Of a stretch of DNA of 64,000 bases, positions 25,719-37,090 are shown piece by piece. This stretch comes from Apricaphanius iberus (lineage: Eukaryota; Chordata; Actinopteri; Cyprinodontiformes; Aphaniidae). The position numbers were made by a program, and so were the translations under genes. How positions within the stretch are numbered: the first letter of the stretch is position 1; each line of letters begins with the position of its first letter. The stretch spans positions 496,001 through 560,000 of the forward strand of contig JAPXFQ010002671.1 of the NCBI GenBank assembly GCA_028564705.1, in the 5' to 3' direction. The notes under the pieces were generated by a model that ran no database searches, had not been told where the DNA came from, and saw nothing but the letters and a program-made list of their open reading frames with translations.

Positions 25719-26802
25719 GTATATAATCTTAGTTTCTTAAAATTTTATGAAAAAAATATTAAAAGGTAACTGCAAGTTTACCATATCAGACTCATTAAAC
25801 TATTACACGACAAACAAACGAGTCTCATTTAAGCAATGTACCCACTATTTCAAAAGTGCTTATCGGTGGTCCTTGTACAGAACGAAATAATGCAGAAAAA
25901 TGTGAAATGAATGTGAAGACATTTTCTGAGACCCAGCCGCCTCTAATTCTGGCAGAGGTGCCTTTTCATCTTTATACAATTGTGTTTAAACAGCAAGAAA
26001 ATCAGTTACGTAACCATGCATAGTTATCACACTGTGAATCAAAATACAATATTGATATTGTATATGGCACAGGACCAGAATGTCTCTTTAATGTTTGTAT
26101 GTAATACCAGACTGTAAAACTAAGGGACTGATTTATCAAAGGTTTGCTTTTGTTAAAATGGGCGCCAACTTCCCCGTGGGTACAAAAACATGCAAAAGAG
26201 TGATTTACTAACCACGCACAGGTAAGACTGCGCCTGTTAAAGGTGCAATATGTAGGAATTTTACAGGGAAACAATCCCACAACAGTCCAGTGTCTCAATC
26301 ATGTTGAAAGGAAAGTTACATCGAAACAGCCATTATGACATTTTAAAAACAAAATTCATACATTTCACATTACATACAAAAAAACAGATGTATTTAACTA
26401 CATTTCCAAACTTTAAAAAAACACTCAGGTAGATCCAAAGCAAAAATTTGATTTTAATACCTTTTCTTTAAAAATGAATACCCTTTAATACTCTAATATT
26501 TTTAGATAATTTATTCAATTTCTGAGATGCTTTATAGAAAGCAGGTTTTGCAGGAAATGTGTCTTGCCATGTTTTACCATTAATTGAATAATCTCCGGCA
26601 GCAGTGCAGTGCATGGGGCAGAAAGGTTGCTACACACATCAGTGGACGCAAAGTTCTAATTTGAATACTGCTCTTTGTGCCTATTTTCATTTGCACATGC
26701 AGTCTTCATATTTTATCAATTGGTTTAAAATAATTTTAGGTTGGTCTGGTTTAAACATATAAATATATAACTTGTTTTTAACAAGTTTAATATCATACCA
26801 TA
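25719..26802. other. Noncoding stretch, with a MITE-like end at 26238
   Basis: At 26238-26270 'gttaaaggtgcaatatgtag' followed by 'gaattttac' matches the start of common fish MITEs that sit in TTAA sites, but I see no paired end. 26125-26235 ('gactgatttatcaaaggttt', 'gagtgatttactaaccacgc') also reads like repeat DNA. No gene is recognised. Confidence 0.35.
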
Positions 26803-26970
26803 CATCCATCCATTTTCTGAACCGCTTATTCCTTAAGAGGTCACGGGGGCGGCTGGTGCCTATCTCTAGCTGTCAACGGGCGAGAGGCAGGGTACATCCT
26901 GGACAGGTCGCCAGTCCATCACAGGGCCACACATAGAGACAGACAGGACAAACAACCATGCACGCATATC
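26803..26970 (-). repeat. Teleost retroposon 3' region, shorter copy
   Basis: It begins 'catccatccattttctgaac' and continues 'cgcttattccttaagaggtc', 'gggcgagaggcagggtacat' and 'cctggacaggtcgccagtcc'. This is the same family and direction as the copy at 25361, and better preserved at the tail end. It is cut short after about 170 bp. Confidence 0.8.
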
Positions 26971-28189
26971 TTATATACTTTGTATACTGAAGTAAATTTG
27001 GATTGAAGTGGTAATCTAAATTTCTCTGCAGGAATAACAGGAATAATTTGAATTGGATAATCTATGATATGCTATAGAATTTGTGGGGGCGGGTGGTGGT
27101 GGGGGGGGGGGGTTGTAGTGCCTTGAGATTACATTTTTTGTGAATATGTGAAACAAATAAACTGAGTAGAATATAAATAATGTTCTCAAGGTTGGGGTTT
27201 TAGTCTTCTCTGTACTGTAATTATTGGATTTTTGCAGATCAGTAACTCTTGGTTTACTTTAAATTTATACACATTTAGAACATTAGTATTACTTGATAAA
27301 TTCTCAAACAAATTCTCGAAGGTTCAAGTTACTTCTTTCATCATTACTTGAAAATAAAACCCTCATTAATAATAGCTTAATCTCAAACCGTCACTCTGTG
27401 AGCTTACTAATGCACATGGTCTTGTTGGCTGTTTTTTTGTTGTTGTTTTTTGTTGCCATGGTCAAGTAAATGATGGTTGCCATACTATACTGTATAAAAA
27501 CTAGCAGGTCTTTATAGTGTTTATTATGGGGACCATAACAGAAAAACAGTGGAACCCACAATAGTAAAATAACTTTGAATTGAATTAAGGAATAAAGCTC
27601 CGTCAATCAGATTCTTCTTCAAGGTTTCTTTTTATTTTGCAGGATTTAACAAATAAAACTTGCTACTTTCCCTTTTAACTAGTCTGCTTTATTGACCAAA
27701 ATAATATTTTAGTCATGGCTATTTTTAAACTCACTCAAAAAGACATCTTCATGTCTGTAGTAGGTTTAATTCTTTAGGAAAGCTGCCATCTGTCATTCCT
27801 GTTCTCATTAAGATTGGAGGTTAAAAGCCCAGAAGCTCCCAACATTAGTAGGCCTAGAATATTGCATATTCTCTGTTCAATAAGTGCTTAGACTCGTAAT
27901 CGGTCTGAATGTAAAACTCTCATCCACAAGCGAAGTGAAAGCCTCTGAAAGTCTGGTCTACCTTCTCATCTGTGAGAGAAGCAGACGAAAAAGAGACAAC
28001 GATAGTAGGAAAGAGAAAATCTCCTCACTATCAGCTGTGGCTCCCATGTATTTATATGAGATATATTTATTCAATTTCAAAACTCGGGGGATGGTGGATG
28101 ATAATCCGTTAAATGTCTGCTCAAATATTCCCCAGTACTGGCACCTTATTAAAATATGTAGATTAATTTGCGACTGGTTCTGCATATGA
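26971..28189. other. Noncoding stretch
   Basis: A G12 run lies at 27101-27112 within a G-rich patch. The rest is AT-rich, without recognised genes or repeat ends. Confidence 0.35.
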
Positions 28190-28560
28190 TTAGAGCAGGA
28201 GGACTTGGTGTTTGAGATCGAGCTCATATTTGTAATCTTCTAAATTGAACAGCGTGTGAGAGCTTGTCAATTACACGGGATGAGATGACAGCGGAGTGCA
28301 AGATTCATCTTCATCTCCTTGTTTTATGCTTGAGTGGCCACAAAGTTATCATTTACAAGGCTTCGGATAATTGGCAGCAGTTTGTCGAGCACCTCCGCTT
28401 TCAGAATGAATCTGTATTCTTCAACCAGACAGCAGCTCAATGTACTTTGGCAAAGTGTAACCAGGCTTTGTCAATTAAAGTGTGTCCCACTAAAAAAATA
28501 ATATCAAATCTCTCCAGATTAGGGATAGGCATTAAGAGCAGAGTAATATGAAATGAGATC
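28190..28560. promoter_or_regulatory. Candidate conserved noncoding element
   Basis: This block of about 370 bp has even composition and clustered motifs: 'agcttgtcaattacacggga', 'aggcttcggataattggcag', 'ctttgtcaattaaagtgtgt' and 'aactcatatttgtaatcttc'-like AT sites. No repeat signature is visible. The frame 28264-28551 is open for 95 codons but has no known domain. Regulatory function is inference. Confidence 0.35.
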
Positions 28561-29016
28561 TTATGGAATTTAATTATATTTATGTAATTTTAGTTGTTAA
28601 CCCCCAAGAATTACTCTTTTACAAGTAGGCTACCTCGAAAAATTCACTTCTGGACTCTTACAGTAAGTCAAAACAAATTCTTAAAAGAACCTGATGGTGT
28701 TAATAAATTGTTAAAGCTTTAGTCCGTAGCATGATGTCATCAAGGAGAGGAGGAAGAGATTGTGAAATGAAAATTCATACAGAAACAGAGAAAAAATGTG
28801 CAGACAGGAAGATGTTTGACCTTTTGACTTGACCTGTCAAGTCAAAATATAGGGTAATCAACTTGCAGCATTCAGTTGCAATAAATGTTTTGTTGGATTG
28901 TACGCTTGTTTTATTTTGCCCAATTTCTATGTGAAGTTAATGCCAGACATTTATGTTTTCCCTTTCTCCATCTTGAAGAGCACAATTTGGTGACTTTAGG
29001 AGGGTGTTTCATTTAA

Positions 29017-29232
29017 GGGCGACTGTGGCTCAGTTTGTCTTGTAATCAGAGGCCCGGTTGCGCCAGTGTCCGGCAGCCTCGTCCATGTCAGTGCACCCCA
29101 GGGCAGCTGTGGCTACAATGTAGCTTGCCATTTCCAGTGTGAGAATGTGTGCGTGAATGACTGAATGTAGTGTAAAGCGCTTTGGGGTCCGTAGGGACTA
29201 AGTAAAGCGCTATAGAAATACAGGCCATTTAC
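29017..29232 (+). repeat. tRNA-derived SINE, worn copy
   Basis: The head 'gggcgactgtggctcagttt' carries a box A-like TGGCTCAGTTT. The box B region is eroded. The body ends with 'gtgtaaagcgctttggggtc', 'cgtagggactaagtaaagcg' and 'ctatagaaatacaggccatt', the usual end of a very common fish SINE. The same family, better preserved, lies on the minus strand at 60746-60985. Confidence 0.8.
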
Positions 29233-30398
29233 AATTAATTTATATCCAGTTTGGTTCTGTAATGACCTCAGACTCTGGCACTGAATGACAATCATATTTA
29301 ATTACATTATTTAGAATTAGGTTGGGATATTAATCTGCTGTGGATGAAAATGTAAGAATTTGTGAAAAAGTCTGAATACAAAACTGAATATTCTTGCCTT
29401 TGTTGTTTCCAAATTTTCTGATATAGAGTTTCTTGATCTTTTTGCTAAATGAAATATTTGAAATATATTCTAAAACACCAATAGCATTGTGCTTTTTTCT
29501 CTAGATTTAATGCTTGCCCTCCATTAGCTGTAACACAATAGCTTTTTTTTCTGTTGTTGTCTTTAATGGCAGCTGCTTACTCTTTGCCAACCTCTGAATG
29601 AGCTGCATGGGACAAAATAAATAAATAATAACAATAAAAAAAACAATGATCTAATGATGAGGTTCCTAGGCCGAAATCCCTTTGTCATCCAACACAATGG
29701 GGGTTAATTAAATCCAAGGAAACGGGCAGTAACTGAGCCCCATATTTGACTCAACTCAAATTAGCTGCACCTTTAAACAATACCTATGCTGTATGTCTGT
29801 GGTATGGAGAGATTTTTTTGGTCTCTGGAACAGGATTGAATTGATCAGCCTAGAGGAAATTACCATCATCTTGAACTTTGATCAATAAAAGGAGAAGAAT
29901 GTTACAAAACTCGTAAACATAGCATTTGACCAATGATATTTAGTTTAATTATGTGTTTGTAAAGCTGCTTAATGCATATCCTATCCTAATTATAGAGATG
30001 AATATGCTTCAAGAAAAGTTCTAAAAGCAGGTCAAACTTGAGCTGTTGTTCTTTGCGTCAGATATAGCTATCAGGCTCTCACTGTCTTTAACCAGACCTC
30101 AACTAAGACCCCAAGGCTCAGCTGAGACACAGGTGAAAAACACACACATACACTGAGAGACTGTACATTCAGAGACAAAGGTCTTGACAAGGTCTTGTTT
30201 TTCCTTTCCTCAGCACTTTTCAACCCCTCCGGCAGGATTTAGTTATGTCACTTTTCACCAACTTGGACGGTCAAAAGTTTCAACAAGATATGAAAAAATA
30301 TTCTACAGAAAATTATTTCTCATTGTGTGATTTAAAAAATGACAAGTAAGTGGAAACAATTATTTTTATGGTGGGGTAACTTCATTTTTCATTCTTTG
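29233..30398. other. Noncoding stretch, nothing recognised
   Basis: AT-rich DNA without long frames, paired repeat ends or clear motif clusters. A short TTAA-MITE-like phrase, 'agctgcacctttaaac', occurs near 29763 without a partner. Confidence 0.35.
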
Positions 30399-30626
30399 TT
30401 CTTGGGGCAACAAAGTATGTGTTGTCCCACTTAAAAAAAAGAGAGAGGTCTGGAATTTGCATATTTACACTTCAACTGTGAGAGACAGAATGTAAAAAAA
30501 AATCCATGAAATCACATTACATAAATTTTAAGAATATATTTCTATAATGGTGCAGAAAATTATTATTTGCTCAATAGCAAAAGTACACCTCAATACTTTG
30601 TAATGTAACTTTGGTTGTTAATGATA

Positions 30627-31273
30627 AGTACTACCCTAAAAAGCTTGTTCATCATTCACCGCGGGGTTGATTTGTGGAATGAACTTGAGGAGGACTTGAA
30701 ATTTTGCAGCTTGCTGTACAACTTTAAACAAATGTAAAAAGAAAATGTATTTAGAAACTAGGGTAAAAAAACGAAGAACTGTAAGTAATACAAAAACAGT
30801 GTTTTGGCTTTCAATTATATTTATGTTTGGGGTTTTTTTCTTTGCTTTTTTTCTTTGCTTTAAATCTTAAAGTGGTCAGCCTTTTAACCTTTGTGTTTTC
30901 CAGGTTATCATTTCTTTCTTTCCTCATCATTTACCCCAATACTTGCAAAATAGTCAAGGCTCTATATGCTATAGTGTTCAGTATTTGCTGTCGCTTTTTT
31001 CCATTTCTACATGCAACTTGTGCTCAACAGTGTATACAGATGTAACATTGTCAATATATGTATTCATTTTTAATATTATCAATGTCTGTAACATTGCAAT
31101 TGTTATAGAGAAAAGGAAGAATGTGAGAAAGGGGTAAGCATTAACAAGTTTTATACTTCAGCTTACTTCTTTTGAGAGTATTGCATACAGCACAGATTAT
31201 GCCTGTTTGTTTATATATTTATTTTTTATCACACAAATTGCTCAAATAAACGAAACAAACAAAAATAAAATGA
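30627..31273 (+). mobile_element. 5'-truncated LINE 3' end inside Tc1
   Basis: The insert is flanked by AATGATA on both sides (30620-30626 and 31274-31280), a target-site duplication. At its start, one frame around 30651-30735 reads 'HRGVDLWNELEEDLKFC' and ends soon after. This resembles the last residues of the reverse-transcriptase protein of fish non-LTR elements. A noncoding 3' part of about 540 bp follows, ending in AATAAA (near 31245) and an A-rich tail. It is a short dead copy made by truncated reverse transcription. The LINE clade is not certain. Confidence 0.75.
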
Positions 31274-31300
31274 AATGATAGAGGTCAAACGTTTCCTATA

Positions 31301-31494
31301 GAGCTCCGAATGTCACATGACTCTCAGAGCTTCGGCGTAGAGCTGGCAGACAGTAATGTAATAAAAATGAACGTCGCTGGCCGTGATTTTACTGCGTCTG
31401 AGTTTACTTAATTTTACCTAAAATACCCGGGATTGCAATTTCATGATCAATTTTCCCTCGCCCTACTCCGGAGCATCGCTCAGAGCATATAAAA

Positions 31495-31530
<36 letters not shown>

Positions 31531-31989
31531 CTTCCTAGATTGCATGACAGCAGGGTAAGTGGAAACTTGTGCTAATTTTAGCTACCATGAGCAACTGGCA
31601 GTTATGTCGTGTCTTTCAATATCTGACTATTACACAAAGATTATGATTCTGCAAAGTTTTACGAGATATTTACTTGTTGTATGTGAGTAATAAGACAGAA
31701 AAAGCGACAGCAAGATAGGTTTATGTACCTGATATAAAGTGGTCGTCAAATAAGTAGAAACCTTCGCTCATGTGTGTCCTACCGCTTCATTTTAGCTGAC
31801 TGCTAGCGCGTTTCATTGCAACAATCCCAGTTTTCTGCCTTCTGGATCATTGGGAATCTTGAACTCTCTTCCCCTATCTCATCTCCATCTGTTGTGGCAT
31901 CCTGGAGCACAACAGGTATCCACCATTTTCCACCTGATTCGATTTGAACTGTTGAATGCTGGGAGAAGTGACGTCAACTATCGGAGCTC
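31301..31989. mobile_element. MITE with TA target duplication and GAGCTCCGA ends
   Basis: The ends GAGCTCCGAATGTCACATGA and the inverted TCGGAGCTC share 9 perfect bases, then an imperfect further stretch (TGTCACATGAC against AGTTGACGTCAC). TA lies outside both ends (31299-31300 and 31990-31991), and Tc1 family C text is continuous across it with one TA. TA duplications are typical of the Tc1/mariner group. The interior (689 bp) has a short (TA)n at 31499-31525 and no transposase. I do not recognise this family. Confidence 0.75.
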
Positions 31990-32924
31990 TATTGGTCTTC
32001 AGATTTTCACACACTGTAGCTGGGTTAGGGTTAGCTGTATTTTGAATCGCTGGGCAACATGGATCTCAACTCACTCCACACATTTTTCCACTGGATTGAG
32101 TTCTAGAGACTGGCAAGGCCACTCCAGGACCGTGTAATGTGTTTAATTTGGCCAGTTGTTTGTTGCCTGGGAGCTGTGTTTGGGATCAATGCCATGCTGG
32201 AACATCCAGCCACGATTTATCTTCAATGTTCTCACTGATAAAAGGAGGTTTTTGCCCAAATTCTCAGTTTACATTGTCCATTTAGTCCATTCCTTAATAT
32301 GGATAGGTCATCCTGAAGAAAAGCAGTGCCAAAGCATAATGTTTCCACCGCATGCTTCACAGTAGGTTTCTTTTTGGGATGCAACTCAGAATTCTTCCCA
32401 CTCCAAACATAGCAACCAAAGTTTTATTTTGGTCCATTGTAACTTCATGAAATTCTCCAAATCCTGGATTTTCTTTTGACCTTCTGTGTCTCACAGTTGA
32501 AGTGTACCTATGATGAGAATTGTAGAGCACTCTCATATTTTTAAGTGGGACAACTTGTACAATCGGCAGCTGCCAAATACTTTTTGCCCCACTGTATCTG
32601 CTGCATTGTTGATGTCAGGGTGGATTGCTGGTAGATTGATCTGGTCAGGAGAGATGATCTTGTGGCAGGGTAAACCAGACCGCAACACAGGATTAAAGGG
32701 TCCTTCTGATACTTGGCACTCTACCCAGCCAAGAGTAAAGTTATTTTAACAGGGAGTCAGCTGAGGTCATAGCCCGTTTCAACTGCTGCAAGCAAGTTAA
32801 GGACACAGAAACCATGTCAGAGTAAAATATACATTTTAGCACCTTAATAGCTTACACAGGTACATCTTAATAAAGTCCATCAGAATAAATTATGACTTTC
32901 TGATATATATGCTGAATAGATCAA

Positions 32925-33225
32925 TCCATCCATTAACTAAACCCGTTTTTCTATGCAGGGTCATGGATGGGGCTGGTGTCTATTTCCAGCTCTCATTGGA
33001 TGATAAATTGGATGCAATTTGTTGAGGCCAGTCCATCACAGGGCAACACAAACTCACACAGGAAAGATAATAATTTAGACACACACTCCCTAAGGACAGT
33101 TTAGAGTATTTATTTGACCCAACAGTCATATTTTTGGACTCTGGGCGGTAGCCAGAGTACCTGGAGAGAACCCATGCATGCGTGGGAAGGACATGTACAC
33201 TCTTAGCAGAAAGAGATCCCAAGCT
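32925..33225 (-). repeat. Teleost retroposon 3' region, third copy
   Basis: It begins 'caatccatccattaactaaa' and runs through 'cagtccatcacagggcaaca', 'tcatatttttggactctggg', 'gtagccagagtacctggaga' and 'gaacccatgcatgcgtggga'. The order and direction match the copies at 25361 and 26803. It is more diverged, with small gaps. Confidence 0.75.
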
Positions 33226-33906
33226 GATTTAGGCCAATATTATTTCATGAACCTTTAAACTATAATCCTGTTAGCATCAGATGGTGATTTTCACAAAGGC
33301 CAATGATTATTAACAGGAAAAAGAGGTTGGAGGCAGTGGGCAAGCTATATTTCTTCCTGTATGAAACAAGTTTTGAGAATGTGAATGTGTAAAATGTTTC
33401 TATAGGACTGTACATAGTTGTTACCACTTGAACTCGAGTAAGCCAATGAGATTTGGTACTGATGCTGAAGAAAATTCTGGAGACGTTCCACACACAAAAA
33501 AGTTGCATCCACATCTGTTCTGTACACAGTGTGAATCAGAGGTTAGTCAAATGCAGTCCGTACAGAAGCCATTGCCTGCATATGCCAACCAGTGTGAATT
33601 ATGCATGAACTTTCAATAAAATTGCATTTTTCATACTTTTTTTTTACATGTCCTGTCTAGCAGTTTGCTACTCCGAATGGGTGTCTGAGTACCAAGTACA
33701 AGCCCACCAGATTTACTTTCCCAAGCAGAGCATAACAGCTTTGCTATAATACTCCACTTGATATATATGAATGAAAAATCTTTATTAGTGATTACTGTTG
33801 GTTAAATTTCTTGAAGACACAAAATTGAGATAAGAAGGAAGAAAGAAAGAAGATGAAGAAGAGAAACAGGACTGACTATACAAGATAGGGAGGTAAACAA
33901 AGAACT
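33226..33906. other. Noncoding stretch, nothing recognised
   Basis: Only short frames without known domains occur. There is a purine-rich run near 33830-33880. Confidence 0.35.
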
Positions 33907-34050
33907 AGGGCTGAACAATTTTGGAAAATAATCTAATTGCGATTTTTTTTCTTCAATATTGTGATTGCGATTTAATGTGCAATTATTTTTGTGGGGCTTT
34001 TTTCATGCATTTTTTAATTAATGCAATCAAAAATATTGTGTATTATAAAC
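33907..34050 (+). repeat. End of a hAT-like dispersed repeat
   Basis: The text 'tagggctgaacaattttgga', then 'aaataatctaattgcgattt' and 'attgtgattgcgatttaatg', fits a common teleost repeat end starting TAGGGCTGAACGATTTTGG. I found no convincing opposite end downstream, so the element is truncated or its far end has decayed. Confidence 0.5.
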
Positions 34051-34689
34051 AGATTTTTATACATAATTTATTCTATTCCATAAGATTATTTATTTGGTCA
34101 TCTGTGTCCGTCTGCAATCAAGGTTTTCTTCCTTTTGATTCCAGCTAATAATTCCCTCCGGCTGCAATGTTTTTCTCCCTGTGGTTATCCAGGAGGTAGG
34201 ATGCTTGAAGGAACAAGCTCTGATTTTTAATTCTCCATCGATCTAATGCACTTTCAGACTCTGGTATGGCTCCGTAGAGCGGTTTGATCTCAGGTCAGTT
34301 GTTGCAAAATACTCCGCTGTTTTCGGTGCGGCTTTACCTTTCTGTCTGCATTTTTTATACAGCGCAGGTAAAATGTGGCTAAAATGTGTGTGTGAGATTG
34401 AATCCTAGCGTATTCATCATGCTTATCAAAGCATACTTTTGGCTATAAAACCCATTATAGCACGAATTATTTCAGTGTGCCGTTTTTTTATGTTAGTAAG
34501 GAGCGATTCTTTCAAACAGCTCGGTCAGCGATCCCTGTCGCCTCGAAGTTTGTTTACTGGAAATTTAAACACTGGTGGCGGTCAGTTTAGCCTTGCAACT
34601 CTCATATATGGTGGTGTGATGTTTTTAGGTGTTAATAAAGGTTCCTACTGTAGCCTACCTCGTGAGCCAGCAACAATACCAAGACGGGT

Positions 34690-35560
34690 TCTGCATAATA
34701 CCTGGCGTTGCGCAGCGACCAATCCCCACCGCCAACAACCCAGACCCCCCACACACACACACGCCAGGGAGCCACAGTAATGCCTGCGGATGTACGCCCT
34801 CCACAGGCCGCGCCCAGCCAGCACCTGGACACCCAGATCTACCGGGTCCAGATCCCACACCACGCAGAGCGCCGAGACCAGGGGCCCAACCAATGGCGGG
34901 CAGGAGGCCCGAGCGCCAGGTACGGTCCCCACCGACCCACCGAACGGCACCAACCCACCTTGCAAACCTGGCACTCCCATAAGAGGTGCCCCAGTCAATA
35001 CAAGGAGGACATCGGCCTGAAACAGCGGCCACCCGATACACCAGCCCACCCAGGACCAGCCAGGCATGCATGAGGACCGAGCCGGGTCTCATCTGGGCCC
35101 CCAGCCCCAGGCATCGAGAACCACCATTGACCAGTGGGCAGGGGAATCGGTCAACGACAGGGAGTGATGGAGGGGAAAAAGATGCACCAGGCCAGAGGGC
35201 AGCAAAACACCTGACTTGACAAGTAGACAGAGACATACAGAGACAATCATATGTACCCTCCCTCTTACACGCACACATTCTCACCAACACAGGACCTCCG
35301 AAAAAGGACGCTGTACACTCATACACCCCATACATACTCTATACTCCCAGGCGCAGGGACAAATGCAGGAATAGAGCAACCTGCCCCTGCACCTGGGAGT
35401 CGAAACCCTTGCCCACCAGGATGGGGACAAGCAGACCGCCAAGGCCCCCATCCTGGCAAGAGTAGCCCATCAGCCCAGGTCCCCGACCAGATGGCCTGAT
35501 TTGCCATCCAGGCTCCAACGAACAGGGGTGTGGGAAGACCCCAAGCCTCTCTCCCTCCGC
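34690..35560. repeat. GC-rich island, probably a high-copy fish repeat
   Basis: About 870 bases of C-rich sequence sit abruptly in AT-rich DNA. It contains 'aacccagaccccccacacac', 'accagcccacccaggaccag' and 'cccagcccaggcatcgagaa'-type phrases that I associate with a GC-rich repeat often mis-predicted as proline-rich protein in fish genomes. Frames are open on both strands (226 codons on minus, 34655-35335), as expected from GC-rich DNA poor in stops. Many positions where that repeat would have CG are TG or CA here, consistent with methylation decay. I do not think it encodes a host protein. Confidence 0.5.
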
Positions 35561-36511
35561 TCGATTTTGGTGTTGTTGCGTGTTGTTCTAATGTGAAAAC
35601 ACTCTGAAACTGTAATGAGTGTTCACAAAACGAACTATGACTAACGAAATGTATTTATTAGTTTTCGTTTCATAATGTGTCTTATAATATCTAGAAGAAT
35701 TATTTCTATGTCGCTCCCTGCCTTCGCGCTGTCACCAGAAACAAATGCAATCGTCTGTGTTGTGCCTTTTTGGTCGCACAAATGGCTTATATAAAAGCAA
35801 CTGAATGGGAAAGTTGGATACAATCTCATTAAGTCGCTCCCTTTCGAGGAAATAAAAGACGTCTTTGGATTGCAAGCGGTCAGAAGACGCGATTGAAATG
35901 ATGTTTAAACACGCAACAGTCTGCAGCAAAAAGCTTCATGACAGGTGAGCTACGGCAGCTAACATGCAAGCTAACACTGCGACTGCAAGCAATAGCAATG
36001 GGGGCCGGTGTTACACCGGAGTTGTGTAGCTGGTGTAGGTTGTGCGTGTATCTGCTGTGCTGATATATATATAAATAATCCCTCTCTAGTTTCTGGTTGT
36101 TGGTGGTTTTTCTGGCTGTACTTCATTATTCCAACATGTCAGTCAAGTCGTCTGTGTTGCTGCGGTCCACCTAGTGCCATGTCAGCAAAGGTTGAGAGAA
36201 AGCACAAATGTGCAAAATGATCAAAAGCATCATAGTACTTAAGATAGCTTGGTTTTTATGTGTGTTGTGTCGCAACTCAGTGTTTTTATAGAACTGTAGC
36301 AATTAATCTTTGGGCTGCACAGGTGCTGTTATTGTGTTCAAAGACCTTTGAACATTCCTCTACCATTTATCTTTCATACTTGCCTGATTTTTATGGCTGT
36401 TAATCTCGCCAATGTCAATACATAAAAAAAAGCATAATCGTGTTCTGAGATTTTTTTATACATTTTTTTCTTTTTTTTTCTTTTTTGTCTTGCCCCAGTA
36501 CACAACTTGTT
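35561..36511. other. Noncoding stretch next to the GC island
   Basis: No gene is recognised. Several CpG-containing phrases ('gaaagttggatacaatctca', 'gtcgctccctttcgaggaaa') suggest a younger or repeat-derived sequence. It may belong to the same mobile unit as the GC island, but no paired ends were found. Confidence 0.3.
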
Positions 36512-36640
36512 TAATGAAAAGACTAAAACTAAATCTGAAACTAATAAAAATTAAACTGAAACTAAGCATTTTCAAATAACTAAAACTAAACTACCTAACA
36601 AATAGTAAAAACTAACTAAAACTAATGAAAATTTTAACTC
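36512..36640. repeat. ACTAAA-rich repeat end
   Basis: Repeated 'aactaaaactaaa'-like units ('gaaaagactaaaactaaatc', 'caaataactaaaactaaact') resemble the arms of a widespread fish repeat. A weakly similar inverted phrase, 'tatttattagttttcgtttc', lies at about 35649. Family and extent are unsure. Confidence 0.45.
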
Positions 36641-36859
36641 TGGTTAATTTTAAAACTCATGTCATTTTTTTCTGCTCAGCTCAGAAATTGTTTAAATCTG
36701 TATGACAGATATTTCTTAAATTACATTAGAAAAATATGTTATTTTCCACTTTCCTGAAAAATAAGTATGCAATTTGCTCTGGAAACCAAATAACTAGTGA
36801 TTGTGATACAATCCAATACAATGTGTGTTTCTATGTGTGTCTTTCAGTTGGGTTTGTGA

Positions 36860-37090
36860 TAGGTTCAGGGCAGCAGAGACAGAACCTCCTCGGTCGTTCA
36901 GTCACTCACAACCTCTTGCTTGACTGCTCCACTCAGTCAGGCAGAAAGCTGCTCCGTTGTCAGGTTTGAGTGTGCTAATTAGGCTCCAGTTTAATTTTCC
37001 AGGATGCTCTGCTGCCCTTTAAATGGCCATTTCAAATTCAAAGTGATAGTAATTGTACCATGGCGTGCTGATCTTGTAATCACCCTGTGA
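36860..37090. promoter_or_regulatory. Candidate conserved noncoding element
   Basis: This is a dense run of plausible binding motifs without repeat features: 'gagtgtgctaattaggctcc', 'agtttaattttccaggatgc', 'gccctttaaatggccatttc' and 'gtgatagtaattgtaccatg'. It is flanked by low-complexity T-rich DNA on the right. This is one of the most enhancer-like stretches in the window by eye. Unverified. Confidence 0.4.

Larger units (their letters stand above)
30399..32594 (-). mobile_element. Degenerate Tc1-like element (family C) with two nested inserts
   Basis: The left terminal repeat (30399-30620: 'cttggggcaacaaagtatgt', 'cccacttaaaaaaaagagag', 'caatagcaaaagtacacctc') and the right one (32485-32594: 'tttttaagtgggacaacttg', ending 'tttttgccccactg' before TA) are the inverted ends of one common fish Tc1-like family. 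The transposase reads on the minus strand at 31990-32400, for example 'actggcaaggccactccagg', 'tttgggatcaatgccatgct' and 'cataatgtttccaccgcatg'. It is truncated and full of stops. A LINE fragment and a MITE split the left half. Removing both restores a continuous match. Confidence 0.9.

Noticed and set aside
29017..29232. Possible functional tRNA gene
   Set aside because: Only the head is tRNA-like; the body and end are those of a SINE, and box B is eroded.
34655..35335. 226-codon open frame on minus and several proline-rich frames on plus
   Set aside because: All lie in the GC-rich island; multiple overlapping frames open at once point to composition, and the sequence resembles repeat DNA.
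33907..36640. One large hAT element from the 33907 end to the ACTAAA repeats
   Set aside because: The two ends are not inverted copies of each other and no target duplication could be read.
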